DNA of 64,000 bases from Branchipolynoe longqiensis (Eukaryota > Annelida > Polychaeta > Phyllodocida > Polynoidae). The DNA lies in NCBI GenBank assembly GCA_030323885.1, contig JASIRB010002665.1:1-64000 (forward strand), read 5' to 3'. Below the pieces are notes generated by a model that ran no database searches, was not told where the DNA came from, and saw only the letters and a list, made by a program, of their open reading frames with translations. Positions 1 through 10,700 of the stretch are shown in pieces; position 1 is the stretch's first letter; each line of letters opens with the position of its first letter. The translations under genes were made by a program, and so were the position numbers.

Positions 1-258
1 CCACACACCTAAACCCCCACCACACACTTACACCCCCACCACACACCTACACACTCACCACACACCCACCACACCTACACCACCACACACACCTACACCC
101 CCACCACACACCTACACCCCCCACCACACCCCCTAAAACCCACACCACAACACCCACACACCACACCCCCACACCACCACACACACCTACACCCCACCAC
201 ACACATACCTACACCCCCACCACACACCTACACGATGAACACACACACACCTACACCC
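1..258. repeat. CA-rich simple/minisatellite tract
   Basis: Low-complexity tract of CACACACCTACACCCCCAC-like units with irregular spacing, running off the left window edge. It is not a telomeric TTAGGG-type repeat. No coding frame is credible. Confidence 0.9.
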
Positions 259-452
259 TTCTATTCAACCATGATGGCCGACTTGGACCGGGAACGGGTG
301 CTGCCACCTAGTGTATAGCGAGAGAACTGGCTCATGAAAGCTCCCCATTGCACTAGCAACACACAAATAACTTCGTAAATTTAATCTAAGCTTTACAAAT
401 GTGATCTAAGCTTTAAAGATGATCGTTTCACCACCTCACTGCGAATTACCAG

Positions 453-835
453 ATGTTCCTCCAGGGTTGAAGCTGGCCTCTGAAGTCTGGTGACCGTGAC
501 GTGGTGGGTGTATGTTCCTCCGGGGTTGAAGCTGGCCTCTGTAGTCTGGTGTCCGTGACGTGGTGGGTGTATGTTCCTCTGGGGTTGAAGCTGGCCTCTG
601 TAGTCTGGTGTCCGTGACGTGGTGGGTGTATGTTCCTCCGGGGTTGAAGCTGGCCTCTGTAGTCTGGTGTCCGTGACGTGGTGGGTGTATGTTCCTCCGG
701 GGTTGAAGCTGGCCTCTGTAGTCTGGTGTCCGTGACGTGGTGGGTGTATGTTCCTCCAGGGTTGAAGCTGGCCTCTGTAGTCTGGTGTCCGTGACGTGGT
801 GGGTGTATGTTCCTCCGGGGTTGAAGCTGGCCTCT
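453..835. repeat. 59-bp minisatellite, left part (split by LINE)
   Basis: About six and a half copies of a 59-bp unit containing GGTTGAAGCTGGCCTCTGTA and a GTCCGTGACGTGGTGGGTGT block. The start-to-start distance of the TATGTTCCTC block is 59 bases in every copy checked. The array stops mid-unit at 835, where a LINE A-tail (T-run on plus) begins, and resumes in register at 4143. Confidence 0.97.
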
Positions 836-3800
836 TTTTTTAATTTTTTTTTTTTTTTATTGAGGCTGTATTTATACTGTCCATAGCATATAAGCCTGGG
901 TATTCAGGCTTGTTTTCAATGCTGGCCAGCTGTAGTGTTGGTGTTGTCTTATCACACAGTAGCTGCTGATAAGGTATTTGATTGCCTGTATTTCAGTAGC
1001 AGATAGATAGTTGGTTGGTCTGGTTAGTACTATAGTAGTCTATGTTAATTTTTTTGGATTTTCTTGGCATATATGTGCTTTATTTTTTCTACTCTTATTT
1101 CTAGACTAGCCTACTCCTATTTACATATCATAGGCTTGTACGCAGCTGTGAGGTGTGTTATCTGGGTGCTTTTGGTATGGTTACCTTCCATTGGGCGTCT
1201 CGCTGGTGGGCCGTGACATGTATCACCTGCCCTTTTGCGGTGCAGCTTAGTTGGGGGTTCCTAGCCTTATTTTGCACAGATATTTTTTGTATGTTTTTAG
1301 GTCAGGAATTTGTCGTTCCTTTACTGTTTGGGCATTCCACACCTTGGCAGCCATTTCTAGCGTGCTTCTCTCGTGAGCTTTTATTTGGCTTCTGGTCTGC
1401 TTTAGTAGTGGCGCATTATTTGCTCTAGTTGCCCTTTGTGGTTTTGTTAGGAGTTTATTGTCTTGACTATAGCTGTATGCTAATGTTTTCAGATGAATTA
1501 TTCTCCTATTTTCTAGCAATTTTACTTTGGTTCTTTTGTGTATGTCATAGGTGGGGTGCAGCTTGTCTACTCTGAGGCAGATTTTCAGGGCTCTGTTCTG
1601 TAGTGTTTGCAGTTTTTTTAGAAGTTCTTTCTTTGCACCCATGTAGTTTACATCTCCATAGTCAAAATAGGGTAGCACCATGCCCTTGAAGATTTTTATT
1701 GACATTTCTTGTGTCATGTAGTCTCTTAGCTTTGCAAATAGCCACAGTTTGTGGTTTACCTTTTGGACAATTTTGTTTATACATAGGTTGTAGTTTAGTT
1801 GGCTGTCCAACTCAAGGCCTAGGTATTTGTAATGGTCTACATTTTCTAGTGTTTGGCTTCCTAGCTTACAGTGTAGTTTTCTTTCTGGCATTTGTTTATG
1901 CGAGAAGAGAACTGTTTTTGACTTGCTTGTGTTGATGGTTATTTTGTTGGACTCACACCACTCATCCAGTTTTAGTAGGAGCTTGTTTAGTTTAGTTATT
2001 ACCTCCTCTTCTGTGGTGCCGTTTGCATATATGACTGTGTCATCTGCATATAGTTGGAGGCATTCGGTTTGTAACCATTTTTCAAGATCGTTTATGTAGA
2101 TTATAAAGAGCAGTGGCCCTAGCACTGACCCTTGGGGTACACCACATGTGACAGGTTGGTTGTCTGATAGTGTATTGTTTATTTTTGTTCTCTGTTGCCT
2201 GTCTTTCAGGTAGCATTTTATCCAGTCCATAGTGTTGGATTTTATGCCCATGGATTCTAGTTTTTCCAATAGTATGTTATGGTCTACTGTATCGAATGCT
2301 TTGCTGAAGTCAATGAAGGCTGCTCCAACTAATTGTTTTTGGTTCATTGACGCCAATATGTCATTTGTTAGGTTAGCTATTGTTTTAGATGTGGAGTGCA
2401 GTTTCCTGAAACCTCCTTGTCTTTCGTTTAGTATATTGTTTTTTTCCAGGTGTTCATTTATGTGTCTATGTAACACTTTTTCAATGAGCTTGCCTGGGGT
2501 TTGAAGAATCGATATTGGCCTGTAGTTTCCCATGTTTTGTTTGTCTCCACTTTTGTGGATAGGGGTAATGGTTGCCATTTTCCAGGCTGAGATAAAATGC
2601 CCCTGTTCAAAGGAGATGTTGAATAGGTCGACTATAGTGGCTGGGATGGCTTGGAGTGCCTCTTTCAGCATTTTGGTTGGTATTTCGTCTATTCCACTTG
2701 GTTTATTTGTGTCTATGTCATTTATTAGTTTTTTTACTTCTATTATATCTGTTTTGCAGGTGGGGATTTCATTCTGCACAGTTCCTGATCTATTTTCCCA
2801 CCTTTTTTTAAATTTTCCTGACAGCGTTTGTCCTATTGTGGCAAAGTGCGTGTTCAGTTTGTTTGCTGCATCTTTGTCTGAGAGTATTGTCCCTTCGTTA
2901 TCTTGGAAGGTTGTGTGCTCTTCTTTGTTATTTTTGGGGAATAATAGGTCTACATTCTTCCAGAATCTGTTTGTATTGCTTCCCCAGTCTCTGTCCTGCT
3001 TTATTATGTATTTCTTTTTTGCTGTTCTCACAGCTTTGAGAGAGTGGTTTCTGGCAATATGGTAGGCCAGTTTGTCTTCTATAGTTTCTGTGAGCTTTGC
3101 TTTATTACCCAGTTTACTTTTGGCTATGATGAGCGTTAGCAGGTCATTGTCTACCCAGGGGTCCTGTTTTTTTTGTATTTTTATTTTCTTAATGGGGCAC
3201 ATCTCGTCAGCTGATTTTCTTATTTCTGCGATGATGTTGCCCCAATAGATATTAACATCATCTCTGTTTTGTGTGATGTTGTTTATGTTTTGGTGCAGAT
3301 GATTTTTTAATGCATCTTCTGAGTAGTTTTTAGGGACCTGCCCATCTTATACTCATAGTGATTTGTGCTTTTTAGTTTTTTCCTTGTTACATATATTAGC
3401 TCATGATCACTTATACCCCAGCTCCTGGTGCCCCATTTAGTGGCGTGGTTTGAGTTGGTTAGTATTAGGTCAATTGTGGTGCTATTTTTACTGAGCCTTG
3501 TTTTTTCAGTGATGAGCTGTTGTAGGCCTAAGATTTTGATTGTGGTTTGCAGCATTAGTTTGTTTTTATCATTGCTGTTGTAATTTACATTAAAGTCTCC
3601 TAGTATGAAGATTTCTGCCTTTGTCAGTTTTTTTATGGTGTTTATGCTCTTCTCTAGGGCTTCAATGAAGAGTTCAATTTCCCCTGATGGAGGTCTGTAG
3701 AGGCTTGCTATGGCTATATTTGCTTGCTTTTCATTTTTTATTAGGCACCATAGTAGTTCTATGTGTTCATTTGATAAGTTAGCTGTTATTAGTGCTTCAG

Positions 3801-4142
3801 GATCTAGAATTTTGGTGTCTTTGCAGTAAAGGGCAACACCTCCACCCTTTTTTGTTTGGTTTAGTGTGTTATTTTGCTGCCTATCATTGCGTACAAGCCT
3901 ATATCCATCTATGTTGAGGGTGTTGTTTTTGTGGTTGTCAGTGAACCATGTTTCTGACAGTGCCAGTATGTCGAGATTTTCTCTTTTTAGGTGTATTTTT
4001 ATTGTGTCGATTTTGTTGGATGCACTCTGGCAGTTTAGGTGGGCAAAGTGTGTGCCCCTCCCCAGCTTGCATTCAATTTCTTCTACCATATATATTTGTG
4101 CTTTTCGGTGAGTGGTTGCTTGATTTCGCGAATTTTACTTTT
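836..4142 (-). mobile_element. Jockey/CR1-like LINE, copy 1 (5'-truncated)
   Basis: A non-LTR retrotransposon in minus orientation. Its 3' end is at 836 (T-run on plus, followed by the conserved 3' UTR TTGAGGCTGTATTTATACTG) and its truncated 5' end is at about 4142. It carries endonuclease and reverse transcriptase but no ORF1. Related 3' ends recur at 20.9, 25.1, 27.4, 32.1 and 41.3-41.9 kb. It is inserted within the 59-bp minisatellite with essentially no target duplication: the array lacks about one base across the junction. The exact clade within the jockey/CR1/L2 group is not resolved. Confidence 0.93.
1247..4089 (-). pseudogene. LINE ORF2: APE-type endonuclease + reverse transcriptase (frameshifted)
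   Basis: The protein would nick target DNA and reverse-transcribe the LINE RNA at the nick. The segment 4089-3307 (260 codons) is an exonuclease-endonuclease-phosphatase domain with [15 protein letters not shown] and SDHE motifs. The segment 3202-1247 (651 codons) is an RVT_1 reverse transcriptase with [13 protein letters not shown] at about residues 297-309, GVPQGSVLGP near 354 and the catalytic YADD near 385. The two lie in different frames. Comparison with copy 2 (22.4-24.1 kb), whose frame is open here, places a one-base loss in the T-run near 3326-3332. Apart from this lesion the RT frame is open to its stop, so the copy is fairly young. It has no relation to the host gene, whose intron or 5' flank it occupies. 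Confidence 0.93.
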
Positions 4143-4588
4143 TAGTCTGGTGTCCGTGACGTGGTGGGTGTATGTTCCTCCGGGGTTGAAGCTGGCCTCT
4201 GTAGTGTGGTGACCGTGACGTGGTGGGTGTATGTTCCTCCGGGGTTGAAGCTGGCCTCTGTAGTCTGGTGTCCGTGACGTGGTGGGTGTATGTTCCTCCA
4301 GGGTTGAAGCTGGCCTCTGTAGTCTGGTGTCCGTGACGTGGTGGGTGTATGTTCCTCCGGGGTTGAAGCTGGCCTCTGTAGTCTGGTGTCCGTGACGTGG
4401 TGGGTGTATGTTCCTCCAGGGTTGAAGCTGGCCTCTGTAGTCTGGTGTCCGTGACGTGGTGGGTGTATGTTCCTCCGTGGTTGAAGCTGGCCTCTGTAGT
4501 CTGGTGTCCGTGACGTGGTGGGTGTATGTTCCTCCGGGGTTGAAGCTGGCCTCCGTAGTCTGGTGACCGTGTCGTGGTGGGTGTATGT
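4143..4588. repeat. 59-bp minisatellite, right part
   Basis: About seven and a half further copies of the same 59-bp unit as 453-835, ending in a C-rich tract (4588-4618). A degenerate last half-unit runs to within about 30 bases of the exon 1 acceptor at 4664. Confidence 0.97.
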
Positions 4589-4664
4589 CCCCCCCCCACT
4601 CCCCCCACCCCTCCCCCATTTGCCCGGTTGAAGCTCAACTCACGTGCACACTTCTCTCCTGCAG

Positions 4665-4772
4665 CATTGGGAGGTGTTCACCAACATATCGGAGGTGTTC
4701 ATTCTCGTGCCGGCCCTGCTCGGACTGAAGGGTAACCTTGAAATGACCCTCGCCTCAAGACTTTCAACTCAG
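4665..4772 (+). CDS. SLC41A1: SLC41A1-like exon 1 of window
   Basis: Thirty-six codons, phase 0 at both ends. The acceptor is CTCTCCTGCAG and the donor CAG|GTTGGT, a weaker donor than the others. It encodes the signature [15 protein letters not shown] and then [12 protein letters not shown], the first transmembrane segment of SLC41 domain 1. An upstream exon must exist, because the frame enters without an initiator Met. Confidence 0.95.
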
Positions 4773-7700
4773 GTTGGTAAAAAGTGACACTCCCTCAGAA
4801 ACATGAGTCTCCACGTAGTAGTAGTGTGGCACCACGAGCATCACTGTGAGAATGTGTACTGCACTGAGAATGTGTAGTGTAATATGATAATCTATACCTC
4901 ACTAAGAGAATTGGTAGTGTATTATGATAATCTGTGGTTCACTAAGAGAATTTGTAGTGTATTATGATAATCTATACTTCACTAAGAATTTGTAGTGTAT
5001 TATGATAATCTATGGTTCACTAAGAGTGTATGTATTATGATATCTATTAAGAGAATTTGTAGTGTATTATGATAATCTATGGTTCACTAAGAGAATTTGT
5101 AGTGTATTATGATAATCTATACTTCACTAAGAATTTGTAGTGTATTATGATAATCTATGGTTCACTAAGAGAATTGGTAGTGTATTATGATAATCTATGG
5201 TTCACTAAGAGAATTTGTAGTGTATTATGATAATCTATACTTCACTAAGAGAATTTGTAGTGTATTATGATAATCTATACTTCACTAAGAATTTGTAGTG
5301 TATTATGATAATCTATGGTTCACTAAGAGAATTGGTAGTGTATTATGATAATCTATGGTTCACTAAGAGAATTTGTAGTGTATTATGATAATCTATGGTT
5401 CACTAAGAGAATTTGTAGTGTATTATGATAATCTATACTTCACTAAGAATTTGTAGTGTATTATGATAATCTATGGTTCACTAAGAGAATTTGTAGTGTA
5501 TTATGATAATCTATACTTCACTAAGAGAATTTGTAGTGTAATATGATAATCTATACCTCACTAAGAGAATTTGTAGTGTATTATGATAATCTGTGGTTCA
5601 CTAAGAGAATTTGTAGTGTATTATGATAATCTATACTTCACTAAGAGAATGTGTAGTGTATTATGATAATATATACCTCACTAAGAGAATTTGTAGTGTA
5701 TTATGATAATCTATGGTTCACTAAGAGAATTTGTAGTGTATTATGATAATCTATGGTTCACTAAGAGAATGTGTAGTGTATTATGATAATCTATGGTTCA
5801 CTAAGAGAATTGGTAGTGTATTATGATAATCTATGGTTCACTAAGAGAATGTGTAGTGTATTATGACAATCTATGGTTCACTAAGAGAATGTGTAGTGTA
5901 ATATGATAATATATCGTTCACTAAGAGAATTGGTAGTGTATTATGATAATCTGTGGTTCACTAAGAGAATGTGTAGTGTATTATGATAATCTGTGGTTCA
6001 CTAAGAGAATTGGTAGTGTATTATGATAATCTATGGTTCACTAAGAGAATGTTTAGTGTATTATGATAATCTATGGTTCACTAAGAGAATTGGTAGTGTA
6101 ATTTGATAATCTATGGTTCACTAAGAGAATGTGTAGTGTATTATGATAATCTATACCTCACTAAGAGAATTTGTAGTGTATTATGATAATCTATACCTCA
6201 CTAAGAGAATTTGTAGTGTATTATGATAATCTATGGTTCACTAAGAGAATTTGTAGTGTAATATGACAATCTATGGTTCACTAAGAGAATTGGTAGTGTA
6301 TTATGATAATCTGTGGTTCACTAAGAGAATGTGTAGTGTATTATGACAATCTATGGTTCACTAAGAGAATGTGTAGTGTATTATGATAATCTATGGTTCA
6401 CTAAGAGAATTTGTAGTGTATTATGATAATCTATGGTTCACTAAGAGAATGTGTAGTGTACTATGATAATCTATGCCTCACTAAGAGAATTTTGTTAGTG
6501 TATTATGAGAATATTTTGCACTATGAGACTGCTGCAACTGAGAACCTTGCACTTGTTTCCTGCAGTAAGCATACATTAGACTGATGTTGCAGGGTGTTTG
6601 GTGATTGGGCGCAATAACAAATATAAGAGAAATAACCTAAGTTGAGCCGAGAGCCGAAAGGCGCATTCGTTCTCATGTCGTGATTCCTGGTCTTGTATCA
6701 GCACCAAACCGTAACTAAGCGAATGTACTGGAATGTTCTCTTACTGTTCGCTGTTCACTGTTCATTTGTTCTCTATTGAATGTGTAAAAAAGCCTAACTT
6801 GTCCCAATAACGTAATTGACCGAATCGGACATGTCTGAGATCCCTGAAGGTTGTTTGTGTTGTAGTGGTCCGTACCTGAGCCTCGAAACGACGAGCTGGT
6901 CCCGGACTGCCTGACCGCATTTGCTGCTTTGCATCAACATGTGGCAGCAGGCGTCACAGACGGTCCCTGGGTCGACGGTCCCTGGGTGGACGTCCCTAGG
7001 GAGCCGGTCCCTGGGTGGACGGTCCCCAGGGAGCTGGTCCCTGGGTGGACGGTCCATAGGGAGCCGGTCCCTGGGTGGATGGTCCATAGGGAGCCGGTCC
7101 CTAGGTGGACGGTCCCTGGGGGGTGGTGCCTAGGGAGCCGGTCCCTGGGTGGACGGTCCCTAGGGGAACGGTCCCTGTGCTCTGGCTAGCGGCCGCCCCC
7201 CACAGTGAGGGGTTCCTGCGTCATGGCTGGACAGTGGGAAGGTGACTTGTGTCTGGACAGTGGGAAGGTGACTTGTGTCTGTACAGTGGGCAGGTGACTT
7301 GTGTCTGGGCAGGTGACTTGTGTCTGGACAGTGGGCAGGTGACTTGTGTCTGGACAGTGGGCAGGTGACTTGTGTCTGGACAGTGGGAAGGTGACTTGTG
7401 TCTGGGCAGGTGACTTGTGTCTGGGCAGGTGACTTGTGTCTGGACAGTGGGAAGGTGACTTGTGTCTGGACAGTGGGAAGGTGACTTGTGTCTAGGCAGG
7501 TGACTTGTGTCTGGGCAGGTGACTTGTGTCTGGACAGTGGGCAGGTGACTTGTGTTTGGACAGTGGACAGGTGACTTCTGTCTGGACAGGGGGCAGGTGA
7601 CTTGTGTCGTGTGGCCGTGACAGGCGGAGGATACAACAAACCGTATTGAAGCGAATTGAAGAATTCCCTCGTTGTGCTCCGCGACACCGAAGTACGAATC

Positions 7701-10700
7701 ACAGTCTGTCCCACTTTGTTATTTCCAGGCCAACTTAGGAAATTTTGATTCGGGTGCTGAGCAATGGAAGATGATTGTTGGTAACCTAGCTCTAACACAG
7801 GTGAGTTTGTGTGCTTTTGTTGTCAACTCCAAAGGTGGCTGGTTACAAAATACATTAAGTACAATAACATACAACTACTTTCCTCTGGACACCTTATCTA
7901 ATTCATAATTCACCATTACATAGACCTGCCAGTACAGTTTACAATGGTTTTTAAAGCTTAGTAAGCCTCCAATACATTTGATTAAATGTAAGTAATTTGC
8001 ACTAATGTCTAAATATATTTAGCAACACTACCTACAGTGCTGTTCTAACCAGTCCAAAAGAACTGATGCACTCACTCTGAACCTACCCGTCCTGGTATGA
8101 CCTTAGATGTTGCCAGGACGTAAAACTCTAACAACTACCCACTCTGCATCTCCCGCAGGCCCAGGCCATCGTCGTGGGGTTCCTGGCTGCTCTGGCTGCC
8201 ATGGTGCTCGGCTGGATCCCAGAGGGGAAGTTTGACGTGCAACACGGCTTCCTGCTGTGCTGCAGTAGCGTCCTCACGGCCGCCTTGGCTAGTTTTGTAC
8301 TTGGTAAGTCTATAGAACCTCCGCACTCACATGATATTGTCTCAACTTGAACTGAAGGCCACCAGTTTTGTACTCGGTAAGTCTATAGAACCTCCGCACT
8401 CACATGATATTGTCTCAACTTGAATTGAAGGCCGCCAGTTTTGTACTCGGTAAGTCTACAGAACCTCCGCAATCACATGATATTGTCTCAACTTGAACTG
8501 AAGGCCGCCAGTTTTGTACTCGGTAAGTCTATAGAACCTCCGCACTCATGTGATATTGTCTCAACTTGAACTGAAGGCCGCCAGTTTTGTACTCGGTAAG
8601 TCTATAGAACCTCCGCACTCCTGTGATATTGTCTCAACTTGAACTGAAGGCCACCAGTTTTGTACTCGGTAAGTCTATAGAACCTCCGCACTCCTGTGAT
8701 ATTGTCTCAACTTGAACTGAAGGTCGCCAGTTTTGTTTGTTTACACCTTCCCGTCTGACGGTGGGCCCAGCTCCCACCAGTGGTTGTCCTTTTGACGGCA
8801 GGTCGCTCTGATTGTCGGTCAGTTCACACTGAGGGCTGTGGCAGTTAGCACTGTCAGTACGAGTTGAGGCAAACAGTCTTACTAAGGACTAACAGTCACA
8901 TCACTGGGGATACAGGCTGCACGCTCACGGATAAGTGTTTGTTTGTTTGTTTGAATATTCAGATGAGAGAGAAAAAAGGAGTTATGATTTAAAAAGGGTA
9001 AACTCTGATTAAACCAAGAGGCGTTGAGCTGGTGCCAGATTGTTCTCTTCTCATCCTTACCTTCCTACTCTTTGATTCGTGAGACTCTTAAGTAATACTT
9101 CAAGTTACAAGTAACTCTAGTCCAAATACAATATAAACCACAACAAACGACTAGCGTTGAACCTGAACATTAAACTGAGGTGGCGACTACCCAAACAGCA
9201 TGTGGCCGCGTCATGCCGCCTCCAGTCTCACCTACAATGTAGTTCCACTCACCTGTAGTCAAGTATCTCAATTTGATCCTACATACTTAGATACCGCTGC
9301 ACTTATTAAACATGTAAAAATATACGGATTTTCGGTTAAGAATGATATATTGGCAGGGAGCATTATTAGTCTTGGGCGACAGAGTGTGGATGATGTTATA
9401 TAAACTAAAAGTAATAATATCCCACTCCTATTATGACATGATATAAGCTGTGTGAAATATATGTTCATATATTATGCCTAAGATTAATGGAGAGATGCTC
9501 TTATATAAGAGACAGTATATGATTTTGGAAATACTTCTCTATGCATTCATAAAGAGTGCCATTGGAGAAAGGACCATTTTAACAGAGATCTATTGTAACT
9601 GTTGCAATGACTTGTCCCTACATGACCACTGGGTGTGCACACCAGCCTAATTTGCATGTACACACAGGGCACCACCTGCAGCTGGGTTGACTGACAGCCA
9701 CCCCTACTGGGGGGGGGGGGTGCCACCCACTGACTGTGGAGGCGCCTGATTGGCTGGCTGTGGACTGCCCAGTCACCTGCATCCCATTGGCCCTCTGACC
9801 ACACTAGCCTCAAACCTAAGATCATATTTCTAGACTCTGCTTCAGACACACTGGAGAGAGATCACTCTACTCCTGGCTCTTGAGTGAGACACACCTACTC
9901 TTGAGCAGGACCCCAGACACTCTGTCTGATGCTAGCAAAATGCATATATTCCAATTGAGTGTGAAAACAGCCATAGGACTCCTGTCCCATGGGCTGCAGA
10001 CACTGCTTTCTATACAGGCTAAAGTAGTAATGATATCTTGTGTGGCTAGAAGGTAAGGAGTGTGGATGATAGGTCACTGGTAGGTGGACAGGAGTTGGTG
10101 TTAGTAAAGCACAACTTCCCCACTGTTTATCTGTGTGACTTGTCTTCATTCTTCCTTAGTATTGGTTAATGAGCTGATAGATAAGTGATATGAAGGGGAG
10201 AGTTTTGTAATATTATCTGGTGTCCCAAACGTGGCCGGGCATTCAGTAATATCACAATGTGTTGCTGCATAGAAGGGGATACTAAGTCAATTTAATATAT
10301 TTGCAATTTAAAAATCTCAAAAGTTAGACACTTAAAATAAGTTACTTCAAACTAAGGTAAGGTATTTACATCAATGAACTTGATATAATCATTTTTTTAA
10401 ATGACAGAAACTCAAAGCCATTGGGCTTTGCCACTTTAAGATGTTCTCAGTGGCAGACTCCTAATCTGAAGGTTGGTGGTTCGATTCCATGTGTCCCCCA
10501 CCTCTGCCAATTTGGATTTCCACCGCTGTGTATAACTTAGTGTCATCAAAGGCCAGTTGCTCTCATACCATGTCTATGTGTTGTGGGAGGTTAAAAATCC
10601 CTTTGGTCGGTCAAAGTGTAGGCTTGGGCTTTCTATCGACAAACTCTCTAATGGTGAAAACAATTCTATTCAGACTTATCCATAATAGGCAGTATGAATC

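Noticed and set aside
1..258. Telomeric or subtelomeric repeat
   Set aside because: CACACACCTACACC units lack a TTAGGG/CCCTAA core and are irregular.
4083..4638. Minus-strand ORFs of 178 and 167 codons rich in T/H/P
   Set aside because: Translation of the 59-bp minisatellite, with the first bases from the LINE end.
4850..6510. Regular 40-bp repeats considered as a CRISPR-like array
   Set aside because: Units are directly contiguous with no unique spacers, and the context is a eukaryotic intron. The same applies to the 36-bp array at 11107-12660.
9895..10149. Minus-strand 84-codon ORF
   Set aside because: No domain, no splice context, inside an SLC41 intron segment that may be LTR-derived.
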